A stretch of 64,000 nt of DNA, from the NCBI GenBank assembly GCA_022823465.1, contig JAJEHX010000038.1:39493-103492 (forward strand), read 5' to 3'. Made by a program: the position numbers and the translations under genes. Below the pieces are notes generated by a model. It searched no databases. It worked only from the letters and a program-made list of their open reading frames with translations, and had not been told where the DNA came from. This document shows, in pieces, positions 1 through 8,770 of the stretch. The stretch is from Candidatus Latescibacterota bacterium (GTDB taxonomy: Bacteria; JAAXHH01). Position 1 is the stretch's first letter; every line of letters starts with the position of its first letter.

Positions 1-802
1 GCTGCATTCAAGGCATATCCACGTCACCTTTCTTATACGCGAGGCGTCCTATTGGTGCAACATCCTGCCTATAGAGGAATCGGGCATGATCAACCGCCTG
101 ATCGAGGAGCAGGGCATCGGCCTGATCAGGGAGACTAATCTGAAGGAGATCGTGGACGACGGTTCGGGGAGGGTCGAGGCGGTCGTCACCGAGTTCGACG
201 ACCGGATCGACTGCCAGTTGGTCGGGCTGACGCCGGGCGTTTCGCCCAACACGGACCTGGTCAAGTCGACCCCCATTGAAACGGGCCGGGGCGTCCTCGT
301 CGATAACTCATTTCGCACGAACATACCCGATATCTACGCTGCCGGGGACTGCGCGGAAATCGTCAGCCGGAACGGGGGACGAAACCTGATCCAGCAGGTC
401 TGGTACACCGGCAAGAAGCAGGGTAAAGTCGCCGGCGAGGTGCTGGCCGGGGAAGATACGGCATACAACCCGGGGATCTGGTACAATTCGGCCAAGTTCT
501 TCGATCTGGAATACCAGACCTACGGCATGATCCTGAGCACGCCCCAGCCTGGCGAACACCACCTTTACTGGGAACATCCGTCCCACCGGCACGCCGTCCG
601 CGTCGTCGGAACGGACGGGTGCATCAAGGCCTTCAATTTCATGGGAATACGCGCGCGCCACGAAGTGTGCGAACGCTGGATCGCCGAGCGGCGCAGCGTG
701 GAGTACGTCCTGGGCCACCTGGAAGAGGCCAACTTCGATCCGGAGTTTTTCGTCCGCCACGAGACGGAGATCGTTCGCTCGTTAAAGGAGCAACTCGCAT
801 GA
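1..802 (+). CDS. NAD(P)/FAD-dependent oxidoreductase, 5'-truncated
   Basis: The frame is open from base 2 of the window, so the true start lies upstream and about 266 codons are visible. The segment TNIPDIYAAGDCAE (bases 322-363) is the second FAD-binding motif of the pyridine nucleotide-disulfide oxidoreductase family. Family members are usually 400-450 residues, so the N-terminal FAD/NAD Rossmann part is probably missing. The C-terminal 130 residues are not a recognisable dimerisation domain. The stop overlaps the start of the next gene as ATGA, which implies translational coupling to a membrane Fe-S protein. A flavin-to-iron-sulfur electron path is therefore plausible, but the substrate cannot be read from the sequence. 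Confidence 0.85.
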   Translation, partial: LHSRHIHVTFLIREASYWCNILPIEESGMINRLIEEQGIGLIRETNLKEIVDDGSGRVEAVVTEFDDRIDCQLVGLTPGVSPNTDLVKSTPIETGRGVLVDNSFRTNIPDIYAAGDCAEIVSRNGGRNLIQQVWYTGKKQGKVAGEVLAGEDTAYNPGIWYNSAKFFDLEYQTYGMILSTPQPGEHHLYWEHPSHRHAVRVVGTDGCIKAFNFMGIRARHEVCERWIAERRSVEYVLGHLEEANFDPEFFVRHETEIVRSLKEQLA

Positions 803-2253
803 GCACACCTCCCGCTGGAACGACGTTGATAGACCCGGAAACCATTTCGTACTTCTACGATGAAGAAGCTGATGGGTTCGGCGAGCCGGCGTCCGCGGCA
901 GAGGCGCCGAGGAAGCCGGGCATGATGGTTTCCGCCGGCGTGATCGGACTGGGTTTCCTCGTGCTTGTCGTTTCCTTGCTCGGTATGCCGCTCTCCGGCG
1001 CCTGGACACCCTTCCTGCTGTCCTTCGGCCTGTTGTCGGCCGGAACGATCAGTTACGTCTGGTTCACCTACAAGGACACGGTGCCCGGCATCAAGCACGA
1101 CGGCGTCATGTTCGGAAACACCACGCACCGGGGCGCCATAGCCTGGGCGCTGGGCATCGCGCTCACGGGGTTCTACGTCGTGCTGTACTGGTGGCCCGAA
1201 TACCTGGCGCGCACGATCATGCTGGTCGAGCCGCTGTCGCAGGCCCTGGCGGGCCAGCCGGCGAACCAGTGGTTCCTGTACGGCTTCCTCTACACGATGG
1301 CCGTGGTCCTATTCGGTTTCCGCATGTTCATGCGGTACCGCCACAACCGCTATCATATCATTCGGACCATTTCGGTCATGTTCTTCCAACTGGTCCTGGC
1401 CTTCGTCCTTCCCCAGTTCCTCCGCGCGCTCAACGAACCGGAGTTCTATTTCAGCTATTTCTGGCCGCTGAAATACGATTACCTGTTCCCCGGCACTGTG
1501 GATTACCTCGTCAACAGCCCTGGCGCCCTGGGTTCCTTTATGGTCTTCTGGGGCGTGATCTGTTCCTTCATCGCCACGCCCGTGCTGACCTATTTCTACG
1601 GCAAGCGCTGGTACTGCTCCTGGGTATGCGGCTGCGGCGGGCTCGCCGAGACCCTGGGCGATCCCTGGCGGCATCTCACCCCCAAGTCGACCGTGTCCTG
1701 GAAGATCGAACGGGCGATCATATACGCCGTGCTCCTGCTGATCATCCTGACGACGGCCGTGCTCTGGGTGAGCAGCACGTCCCAGGGCGCGCTGAGCGCC
1801 ATTTCCGCTCCGCTGAAGCAGTGGTACGGGTTTTACATCGGCGCCGTATTCGCGGGGGTCATTGGCGTGGGGTTCTATCCCGTCCTCGGCAACCGGGTCT
1901 GGTGCCGCTTCGGATGCCCGATGGCCGCGGTGCTGGGCATCATCCAGCGCTTCTTCTCCCGCTTCCGCATCACCACCAACGGCGGCCAGTGCATGTCCTG
2001 CGGCAACTGCACCACCTATTGCGAAATGGGGATCGACGTGCGGGCCTACGCCGAGCGCGGCGAGAACATCGTCCGGTCATCCTGCGTGGGATGCGGGGTC
2101 TGTTCGGCCGTGTGTCCCCGCGGCGTGCTCAAGCTCGAGAACGGCAGGTCCCACGGCGACCGCTACCCGGGGTCCGACAAACCGCTGGGCGCTTTCTCCA
2201 CGGCCATCAGCAAGGGCGCCAGGGTATACGGCGACCGGGACGGTTACGTGTAA
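799..2253 (+). CDS. Membrane-bound 4Fe-4S polyferredoxin (NapH/NosR/CcoG-like)
   Basis: A 484-residue membrane protein. The start is the ATG overlapping the upstream stop (ATGA). The N-terminal ~35 residues are acidic and soluble, followed by several hydrophobic segments. Cysteine motifs typical of NapH/NosR/CcoG-type membrane ferredoxins follow: WYCSWVCGCGG (about residue 271), VWCRFGCP (about 368), and two ferredoxin clusters CMSCGNCTTYC (about 398) and CVGCGVCSAVCP (about 428). The two classical CxxCxxCxxxC sets should bind two 4Fe-4S clusters. Coupling to the flavoprotein upstream suggests electron transfer between the quinone pool and the flavoenzyme. No nos, nap or cco genes are nearby, so the role stays open. 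Confidence 0.88.
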   Translation: MSTPPAGTTLIDPETISYFYDEEADGFGEPASAAEAPRKPGMMVSAGVIGLGFLVLVVSLLGMPLSGAWTPFLLSFGLLSAGTISYVWFTYKDTVPGIKHDGVMFGNTTHRGAIAWALGIALTGFYVVLYWWPEYLARTIMLVEPLSQALAGQPANQWFLYGFLYTMAVVLFGFRMFMRYRHNRYHIIRTISVMFFQLVLAFVLPQFLRALNEPEFYFSYFWPLKYDYLFPGTVDYLVNSPGALGSFMVFWGVICSFIATPVLTYFYGKRWYCSWVCGCGGLAETLGDPWRHLTPKSTVSWKIERAIIYAVLLLIILTTAVLWVSSTSQGALSAISAPLKQWYGFYIGAVFAGVIGVGFYPVLGNRVWCRFGCPMAAVLGIIQRFFSRFRITTNGGQCMSCGNCTTYCEMGIDVRAYAERGENIVRSSCVGCGVCSAVCPRGVLKLENGRSHGDRYPGSDKPLGAFSTAISKGARVYGDRDGYV

Positions 2254-2311
2254 GGACGCTCGGAAACACCCGGATGGCGGCGCGTGGAAACTCCGGACGG
2301 CCGCCCGGCAC

Positions 2312-3217
2312 TCACCTGACCAGGAAAATAACCACCGCGACGGTGACGATGCTGCAGACGGTGGACAGGAAAACGGCATTGGCCGCGAAGTCCTCCCTGC
2401 TGCCGAATTCCATAGCGATCAGCACGGTGTTGATCGCGGTGGGATAACTGGTGGACACCACCAGGATCGGGGCGATCCGCGGATCGATGTCCAGCAGGAG
2501 CACGAGTCCGTAACCGATCAGGGGAGAAACCACGAGGCGGCAGACCAGGGACGCCACACTGGCCTTCCACGCCTGGGTGATGCGGGTCCTGGCCAGTTGC
2601 ATGCCCAGGGTGACCAGGGCCATGGGAACGAGGGCTTCGGCCAGATACTCGATCGGCAGCCAGATAAAGCCGGGGAGTTGCAGGCCGTAGTTCCGGATCG
2701 CGAAGGCCAGGATCAGCGCGTAGACGAAGGGCATCTTGAAAGACTGCAGGAACGCCCTCCGGGCCGAAATGCGGCCGACCGAGACGAAGAACAGGCCCAG
2801 GGTGAACACGAGAAAGTTCTGGACGGCCAGGACGATGGACTGTACGGCCAGGCCGAGAGACGGAAAGGCCAGTTCGCTGGCCGGAAAGCCGTAATTCCCG
2901 CTGTTGTAGTACATGACGGACAGGCTGAAGGCCTGTTTCATGTCCTTCCGGTACCGCATGATCAGGGCGCCGACCATACTGAGCCCATAAAGCGCGACCA
3001 GCATGAGCAGGCAGAACACGCTGGTGTCCCAGACGAAGTCGGCGGAGAGCTCGGACTGGGTCAGGGACACGACGAGGGTCGCGGGCATGACCAGGTACAG
3101 CAGGACCCGGGTCAGGGCCTGCAGATCGAAACGCCACTTTTTCTGAAACAGGTACCCGAGGGAGATGAGGACGAAAATCGGGGCGATGATGTCGATCAGG
3201 ATGTTCAGAAATGGCAT
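2312..3217 (-). CDS. AEC (auxin efflux carrier) family transporter
   Basis: A 301-residue hydrophobic protein with about 8-10 membrane segments. The open frame extends further upstream, but MPFLNILIDIIAPIFVLISL is the natural N-terminus of AEC proteins, so I chose the ATG at 3217; the extension is Arg-rich and unlike a protein. The central hydrophilic loop and the family-typical length fit the permease family PF03547, which exports or imports carboxylates, amino acids or auxin-like acids. It is convergent with the polyferredoxin gene and lies 71 bp downstream of the SDR gene on the same strand, so the two may be co-transcribed. Substrate unknown. Confidence 0.85.
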   Translation of the reverse strand: MPFLNILIDIIAPIFVLISLGYLFQKKWRFDLQALTRVLLYLVMPATLVVSLTQSELSADFVWDTSVFCLLMLVALYGLSMVGALIMRYRKDMKQAFSLSVMYYNSGNYGFPASELAFPSLGLAVQSIVLAVQNFLVFTLGLFFVSVGRISARRAFLQSFKMPFVYALILAFAIRNYGLQLPGFIWLPIEYLAEALVPMALVTLGMQLARTRITQAWKASVASLVCRLVVSPLIGYGLVLLLDIDPRIAPILVVSTSYPTAINTVLIAMEFGSREDFAANAVFLSTVCSIVTVAVVIFLVR

Positions 3218-3270
3218 CGGATCGCAGAGGAGTGGGTCCGGGCAGGTTGAAGTGCAGTTCCGAGGCCGAC

Positions 3271-3285
3271 GCTGCCAGAGGCAGC
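3271..3285. terminator. Short GC hairpin between SDR and AEC genes
   Basis: GCTGCC-AGA-GGCAGC forms a perfect 6-bp stem with a 3-nt loop immediately after the SDR stop codon (minus strand). No T-tract follows, so it may only attenuate or stabilise the transcript rather than terminate it. Confidence 0.3.
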
Positions 3286-3288
3286 CAG

Positions 3289-4074
3289 CTATCCGGCAAA
3301 GGGGTCGAAGCGCCCGTCCGCCGCCGTCCAGCCGCCGTCGACGAACATAACGGAACCCGTGGTGTATGAGCTGGCGTCCGAGGCCAGGTAGAGGACGGCC
3401 CCCGCGATTTCTTCGGGCCTGGCCCACCGTCGCAGCATGGTCTTGTCGGCGTATGCGCCGTACCAGTCCGGTTGTTGCTTGATCTGGGCAGTCAGCGGCG
3501 TGTCCACGACGCCGGGCGCGATGGCGTTGGCCCGCACGCCCCTGTCGGCGAGTTCGGCCGCCAGGGCGCGGATCATGAGGATCACGCCGGACTTGGTCGC
3601 GGCGTAGACGCCCTGTCCCGGCTCCACCACCTGGGAACGGATGCTCGAGAAGACGATGATGCTTCCGCCGCTGTTCTCGGACATGGACCGGGCGACTTCG
3701 CGTACCAGGCGGAAGGTGCCCTTCAGGTTGAGATCGACGACGCGGTCGTATTCCTCGTCCGTGTACTCGATGAGCGGCTTTCGTACATTTACGCCGGGTG
3801 TGCTGACTAGCACGTCGGGGGGACGGATTCGGCCGAGCACGCCCCGGACCTGGTCCGTTTCACGCATGTCGAGCGGCACCGCTTCCGCCGCGCCGCCGTC
3901 CGCACGTATCTCTTCTGAGACGGATTCCGCCGCCTTCTGTTGCACATCCGCGCAGACCACGTGGGCGCCGAACTGGGCGAGGCACATGGCCGAGCTCCGG
4001 CCGATGCCGCTCCCGGCGCCGACGACCAGCGCGGTGCGGTCCGTCAAATCGAAGAGGTTTCTGTAGTCGGCCAT
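3289..4074 (-). CDS. SDR family oxidoreductase
   Basis: A 261-residue classical short-chain dehydrogenase/reductase. The Rossmann motif GAGSGIG is at residues 19-25, a catalytic Ser in IIVFSS is near 142, and YAATK is near 156-160. NAIAPGVVDTPL is the usual downstream signature. The length and C-terminal FVDGGWTAADG match the FabG-like classical type. It would reduce or oxidise a sugar, alcohol or ketoacyl substrate with NAD(P)H. It shares orientation with the AEC carrier downstream, so a linked catabolism/transport role is possible. The substrate is not predictable. Confidence 0.93.
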   Translation of the reverse strand: MADYRNLFDLTDRTALVVGAGSGIGRSSAMCLAQFGAHVVCADVQQKAAESVSEEIRADGGAAEAVPLDMRETDQVRGVLGRIRPPDVLVSTPGVNVRKPLIEYTDEEYDRVVDLNLKGTFRLVREVARSMSENSGGSIIVFSSIRSQVVEPGQGVYAATKSGVILMIRALAAELADRGVRANAIAPGVVDTPLTAQIKQQPDWYGAYADKTMLRRWARPEEIAGAVLYLASDASSYTTGSVMFVDGGWTAADGRFDPFAG

Positions 4075-4290
4075 GGGCGCGTCCCGGTCATAGAGCCTGC
4101 ATGCAATCCTGGTTCTTCAGGGCCGGCTTTGACTTGAAGAGAGGCCGACCGGCCCACTATCTTAGATTGGCGGACCGTCCCTGTCAAGTTGTTCGGATCT
4201 GGACCGGATCGGCGCACGAGGGTTGCGGGAGCACTTCATTACAGTCATAAAACAAGCATTAGCGGCGTTCCTGGAAGGAAGGACTTGACC

Positions 4291-5202
4291 GTGAAAACGC
4301 TCATTGTCGTGAATCCGAAATCGGGCAGCGGACGGAGTATGAAACACGCGGAGCGGGTGCGGGCGCAGTTGACGGCGGACGATGTACCGGTCGAGATCCG
4401 TCATACCACCGCCCGGGGCGACGCGGAGGCTATCGCGTCGGAAGCCGCCGGCAGCGGGTATACCTGCGTCGCCGCCTGCGGGGGCGACGGTACGGTGCAC
4501 GAAGTGGTGAACGCACTGGCGGGCACGGATGCCGCCCTCGGCATCCTTCCCTGCGGCCGCGGAAACGATTTCGCCCGGGCGGTTGGCATACCTCGGTCAC
4601 CCGAGGAAGCGGCGTCCATCCTGTCGCGGGGTCATATCAACACCTTTGATCTGGGAAAAGTGAACGACCGGTACTTCGCGACGGTGGTGACGCTGGGATT
4701 CGATTCGGAGGTGGCGAGGCTGGTGTACGACGGCGCGGTCCCTTTGAAGGGGACGGCGGCCTATCTCTGGGGCGTGGCGCGTATGCTGCGTATCTATCGC
4801 GGCGTGGGACTGCGCATGACCGGCGACTTCGGTACCATCAATCAGACCGTCCTGCTTGCGGCCACCGGGAATACCACGACGTACGGCGGCGGGATCAAGA
4901 TCGTGCCGAACGCCAGTCCGACGGACGGAGCGCTCGATATCTGTCTCGTGCGCATGATGGGCACTGGCCGTATTCTGCGCGTGTTTCCGAGGGTTTACTG
5001 GGGCGGCCACCTGAATCACCCCAGCGTATTCTCGTACAGAACGAGCCGCCTGAAACTGGAAACGGAGCAGCCGGTGGTGCTCTTCGCCGACGGCGAGCCC
5101 GTGGGCGAGACACCGGCGGAAATCATCGCGATGCCCGGTGCGTTGCGGGTGATCTGTCCGGACCGTTTCGACCGTCCTGACCATGCGGACCATGCGGTCT
5201 GA
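4291..5202 (+). CDS. YegS/BmrU-type lipid (diacylglycerol/sphingosine) kinase
   Basis: A 303-residue protein of the diacylglycerol kinase catalytic family. The GTG at 4291 is chosen because GGAAGGAAGGA precedes it by 7 nt and the following MKTLIVVNPKSGSG is the standard N-terminus. The nucleotide-binding GGDGTVHEVVNAL is near residue 64 and GILPCGRGNDFARA near 86. The C-terminal beta-rich domain contains DGEPVGETPAEI. It should phosphorylate a lipid using ATP, probably in phospholipid turnover. It is monocistronic, convergent with the peptide-binding protein gene. Confidence 0.92.
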   Translation: MKTLIVVNPKSGSGRSMKHAERVRAQLTADDVPVEIRHTTARGDAEAIASEAAGSGYTCVAACGGDGTVHEVVNALAGTDAALGILPCGRGNDFARAVGIPRSPEEAASILSRGHINTFDLGKVNDRYFATVVTLGFDSEVARLVYDGAVPLKGTAAYLWGVARMLRIYRGVGLRMTGDFGTINQTVLLAATGNTTTYGGGIKIVPNASPTDGALDICLVRMMGTGRILRVFPRVYWGGHLNHPSVFSYRTSRLKLETEQPVVLFADGEPVGETPAEIIAMPGALRVICPDRFDRPDHADHAV

Positions 5203-5225
5203 ACGGTGTACCGCATCCTTCTTTG

Positions 5226-6875
5226 CTAATCCCTGCTTTTATACAGCCGTGAATACATGAGTCCGCCCACGGTACCGTCAGGATACCGGGTGTATCCCTT
5301 GAGGTTCGACTTTCGAAGCTGCATCGTCAGGGGGTGGAACACGAAGGCGGCGGCGTAGTCCCCTACCAGGATCTCCTCTGCCTGCCGATAGAGACTCGTG
5401 CGCCGTTCCGGGTCCAGTTCGGCGCCTGCTCTTTCCACCAGCGCGTCGAATTCGGTACTGGCCCAGTCGTGCCGTCCCGCGCCTTTCGGCTGGGAGTGCC
5501 AGGTCATATCGAGCATGTTCCGCGGATCCATGTAATCGGCGACGAACCGCAGAAACCCGAAATCCATTTCCCAGTTGTACAGTTTGCTCATGTAGGCCGT
5601 CCTGTCCAGCGTACGGATGGTCACTTTGACTCCGAGGTGTTCCAGTAGCATGCTTTGTATGGCCACGCCCGCCATTTGCATCGAAGGCGTCGGAGCGCGA
5701 ATCCACATTTCCTGCCTGGGAAACCCCCGGCCGTTCGGGTATCCGGCCTCCCGCATCAACGCTTCAGCCCGCTGGGGATCGAAGGCCTGGTACGGCTTCA
5801 TCGCCGCTCCGTTGTACTCCTTGAAATCGGGGGGCATCATGGAATAGGCCGGCGCCGCTGCGCCGCGCAGGACTACCCGGCAGATGGCGTCCCGGTCCAT
5901 CGCCCGCGCGAAAGCCTCACGCACCCGTATGTCGTTGAATGGGGGTTCCGAAACGTTGAAGAAGAGATACCAGGTCGTTCTTCCGGGGGATCTGACGAGT
6001 TCCCCGCCGAGCACCGGATGGCGTTCAATACGGTCCAGGTCGTTGATATCCACCGTCTCCACGTCCACCTCGTTGTTTTCGTAGGCCAGGACGGTCTGCG
6101 CCGCGGCGTAGCGGAAGGGATGGATCACTTTTTCCAGCAAGGGCTTGTGGGGACCGTTGTACATGGGATCGGGCACGAAAGTCATATGGCTGCCCGTAGC
6201 CCACTCCGCCATCCTGAAACCCGAGTTCGACACAATGTTGTCGACTTCAGTCCATTTGCGCCCGTGTTTCTCGACGGCCCAGCGCGGGGTTGGGTAGGCC
6301 AGGCCGAAAGACACGACGTGGGGGAAATGGGGCGCTCCGCGCTCCAGGAGCACCTGCAGCGTGAGATCGTCCACTGCCCGGACGCCCAGTTGCTCGAGGT
6401 CCTTGATCTCTCCGAGGCTGATGGCCCTGGCGTTCTTTATGTCGTAGTAGAAGAAGGCGTAGGGATTGGCATTCGCGGGATCGAGCATCCGCCGGAACGC
6501 GTAGACGAAATCGTGGGCAGTAACGGGCCTTCCGTCGCTCCACCGGGCGCCCCGGCGCAGGTGGAACGTCCAATCCCTGGCGTCATCGGACACGTCGTAA
6601 CCGGTGGCGGCGGCCGGTATGGGCTGCCACAACTCGTCCCGGATGAGCAGGGTCTCGAAGGGCAGCAGTGTGGATTCGCCGTCGTACAGGTTGATCTGGA
6701 TGTCGAGGCTTCGAGGTTCGGGGCTCATCACGCGGAAGACCTGCCGGTCCAGTGGCGCCGCGTCATCGGGCAGGACGACACCGACCGAATTGGTCAGCTG
6801 GGCGTTGGAAGTGCCGGCCGGCGCCGAAACCGCCAGGACAAGAAGAAAAAGAGATGTGATTCTGAGCAAATCCAA
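5226..6875 (-). CDS. Oligopeptide ABC transporter substrate-binding protein (family 5, OppA-like)
   Basis: A 549-residue solute-binding protein. An N-terminal hydrophobic signal (LRITSLFLLVLAVSAPAG) followed by SNAQ suggests export with cleavage around residue 25; there is no lipobox Cys. The mature part starts FRVMSPEPRSLDIQINLYDG, as in OppA/DppA proteins, and contains WTFHLRRGARWSDGRPVTAHDFVYAFRR, cited here only by its start and end (bases about 6480-6570). The start codon is TTG at 6875 with no strong ribosome-binding site, so the N-terminus is uncertain. No permease or ATPase gene is adjacent, so it is an orphan SBP in this window. Confidence 0.92.
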   Translation of the reverse strand: MDLLRITSLFLLVLAVSAPAGTSNAQLTNSVGVVLPDDAAPLDRQVFRVMSPEPRSLDIQINLYDGESTLLPFETLLIRDELWQPIPAAATGYDVSDDARDWTFHLRRGARWSDGRPVTAHDFVYAFRRMLDPANANPYAFFYYDIKNARAISLGEIKDLEQLGVRAVDDLTLQVLLERGAPHFPHVVSFGLAYPTPRWAVEKHGRKWTEVDNIVSNSGFRMAEWATGSHMTFVPDPMYNGPHKPLLEKVIHPFRYAAAQTVLAYENNEVDVETVDINDLDRIERHPVLGGELVRSPGRTTWYLFFNVSEPPFNDIRVREAFARAMDRDAICRVVLRGAAAPAYSMMPPDFKEYNGAAMKPYQAFDPQRAEALMREAGYPNGRGFPRQEMWIRAPTPSMQMAGVAIQSMLLEHLGVKVTIRTLDRTAYMSKLYNWEMDFGFLRFVADYMDPRNMLDMTWHSQPKGAGRHDWASTEFDALVERAGAELDPERRTSLYRQAEEILVGDYAAAFVFHPLTMQLRKSNLKGYTRYPDGTVGGLMYSRLYKSRD

Positions 6876-6982
6876 CCCCTGGTGCAGGTTACGATTGATA
6901 TGAAAAGGACACGGGTTTAAAGATTAAATATAGGCCGTATTCCGAGCCGTGGTCAAGAGATAGTCCGTCGCCCCATATTTGC

Positions 6983-7011
6983 TTGACATCGCCCTGTCTG
7001 ACGCCTACTTG
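6983..7011 (+). promoter_or_regulatory. Candidate promoter of the AI-2E family gene
   Basis: A perfect -35 hexamer TTGACA (6983-6988) is followed after 17 nt by a weak -10 (TACTTG, 7006-7011). It lies inside the 5' part of the longest open frame, which supports starting the protein at the ATG at 7060 instead of further upstream. Confidence 0.35.
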
Positions 7012-7059
7012 ATTACACTGCGATTTGTGCCGAACAGCGTATCGTTCCGGGTCATACCT

Positions 7060-8172
7060 ATGCCGTCCGACAGCCCCTTTACTTTCGACCGGGTAGTCCG
7101 CATCGCCATCGCCGTGGGGGTGATCTGGCTGTTGATTACCCTTGTCGCCTACCTGAGCGACGTGCTCATTCCCTTCGCCGTCGCTTTGCTGCTCGCCTAT
7201 CTAATCAATCCGTTCACCTCCTGGTTGCAGCGAAAAATGCCAGTAAAGGCCCGGATCGTGTCCGTGCTGCTGAGCCTGACGATCATTCTCGGCGCCGTGG
7301 TACTGTTCCTTTCGATCCTGATTCCCATGATCGCGACCGAGATCGCGCAGATGCAGAAACTGTTGACCGGGCTGGTGGACGCGGATCAATGGCAGGCGAG
7401 GCTGCAGGCCTATGTTCCCGAGGAAATCAGGATCTATATCGCGGACCTCGTGAGTATCGAAGAGCTCGTTCAGTTGCTCAACTTCGAAAATATCCGGGTG
7501 TTCATCCAGCAGATTCTGCCCGGTGTATGGGGCGTGTTTTCGGGTACCATCAGCTTCGTGATCGGACTCGCGGTCGTGATCGTCATCATGCTGTACCTGG
7601 TCTTCATCCTGTTGGATTTCGACGAGATCTCCGAAGGATGGAAGAACCTGATTCCCGAACAGTACAAGCCGGTGGTGCTTGACGTGATTTCGGACTTCAC
7701 GACGGCCATGCGTATCTACTTCCGTGCCCAGGCCCTGATCGCCTTCATCGTCGGCCTGCTCTTCGCGCTGGGGTTCTGGCTGATCGGACTGCCGATGGGG
7801 ATTCTGCTGGGGCTTTTTATCGGACTGCTCAACATGGTGCCCTACCTGCAGGTCGTGGGGCTCATCCCGGCCGTGCTGTTCGCAATCACCGGGTCCCTGG
7901 GCGCGGGTGAGAGTATCTGGATCATGCTGGGCCTCGTACTCGTCGTTTTCATCGTCGTTCAGATCATCCAGGACGCCATACTGGTTCCCAGGATCATGGG
8001 CAAGGCGACCGGGTTCAACCCGGCCGTGATACTCCTGTCCCTGTCCATTTGGGGCAAGCTGCTTGGCATGCTGGGATTGCTGATCGCCCTGCCGGTTACG
8101 TTTTTGATCCATTCGTACTACAAGCGGTTCCTGAAGGGCTCTCTTCTGGCGAAGAAGCCGGCCGAGCCGTGA
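7060..8172 (+). CDS. AI-2E family transporter (YdiK/PerM-like)
   Basis: A 370-residue membrane protein with the AI-2E exporter layout: two N-terminal membrane segments, a soluble region of about 100 residues (residues ~75-165), then five to six further segments. IGLLNMVPYLQVVGLIPA and IVVQIIQDAILVPRIMGK are family signatures. The ATG at 7060 (MPSDSPFTFDR) fits the family start better than an upstream in-frame ATG at 6979, which overlaps the likely promoter. Proteins of this family transport AI-2, sodium or other small solutes; the specific cargo here is not known. Confidence 0.9.
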   Translation: MPSDSPFTFDRVVRIAIAVGVIWLLITLVAYLSDVLIPFAVALLLAYLINPFTSWLQRKMPVKARIVSVLLSLTIILGAVVLFLSILIPMIATEIAQMQKLLTGLVDADQWQARLQAYVPEEIRIYIADLVSIEELVQLLNFENIRVFIQQILPGVWGVFSGTISFVIGLAVVIVIMLYLVFILLDFDEISEGWKNLIPEQYKPVVLDVISDFTTAMRIYFRAQALIAFIVGLLFALGFWLIGLPMGILLGLFIGLLNMVPYLQVVGLIPAVLFAITGSLGAGESIWIMLGLVLVVFIVVQIIQDAILVPRIMGKATGFNPAVILLSLSIWGKLLGMLGLLIALPVTFLIHSYYKRFLKGSLLAKKPAEP

Positions 8173-8270
8173 ATTGGTCGTGGCGGCTAAAAACCGGACC
8201 TGTCCGTCAATGGCCTGACACTACCTGTAAACAGAAGACGCACACTCAGAAGACGCACAAGGAGCGGTTA

Positions 8271-8765
8271 ATGGAAAGAATTTCCTGGGACGAGTACTTC
8301 CTCCGCATCGCTTACGCCGTTTCCGCCCGTTCGAACTGTATTCGCAGGCATATCGGCGCCGTGATCGTGAACGACAAGATCATCACCAGCACAGGATACA
8401 ACGGCACTCCCATGGGCATTCCCAACTGCGCCGATGGCGGATGCAAACGATGCAATTCGGACGGGCCGTCCGGGGCAAATCTCGACGAATGCGTCTGCAT
8501 ACACGCCGAGGAAAACGCCATCGTCTTCGCCGCGCGGCACGGTTCGTCCACGAGCGGCGCGACGCTTTACACGACGAACAAACCCTGCCTGGGCTGTCTT
8601 AAAAAGTCCATCCAGGCGGGCATTCGCCGGGTTGTATACGCGGAGCAGTACGCCTATACCAGGTCTGTAGAAGAAGTGTACAACTGGCTGGTGGAGGAAT
8701 CCGGTATCGAGATGGTCGAACTGAGGTTGGACGAGCTTCCGGAATCCGTTGCGCATACCGCCTGA
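8271..8765 (+). CDS. dCMP deaminase / ComEB-type cytidine deaminase
   Basis: A 164-residue zinc-dependent deaminase of the deoxycytidylate deaminase family. The zinc/catalytic motif HAEENA (His about residue 78) and PCLGC (about 105-109) are intact. An insert with CADGGCKRC, and the C of ECVCIHAE, resemble the second zinc site of dCMP deaminases. The ATG at 8271 has AAGGAG six nucleotides upstream. Its expected role is dCMP to dUMP for dTTP synthesis. It is followed 5 bp later by an unknown gene on the same strand. Confidence 0.92.
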   Translation: MERISWDEYFLRIAYAVSARSNCIRRHIGAVIVNDKIITSTGYNGTPMGIPNCADGGCKRCNSDGPSGANLDECVCIHAEENAIVFAARHGSSTSGATLYTTNKPCLGCLKKSIQAGIRRVVYAEQYAYTRSVEEVYNWLVEESGIEMVELRLDELPESVAHTA

Positions 8766-8770
8766 AGCGG

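Noticed and set aside
619..798. Upstream in-frame extension of the polyferredoxin gene.
   Set aside because: It overlaps the flavoprotein gene in another frame, and the ATGA coupling start fits better.
3271..3285. Rho-independent terminator after the SDR gene.
   Set aside because: The hairpin is real but lacks a T-tract; it is kept only as a low-confidence hairpin.
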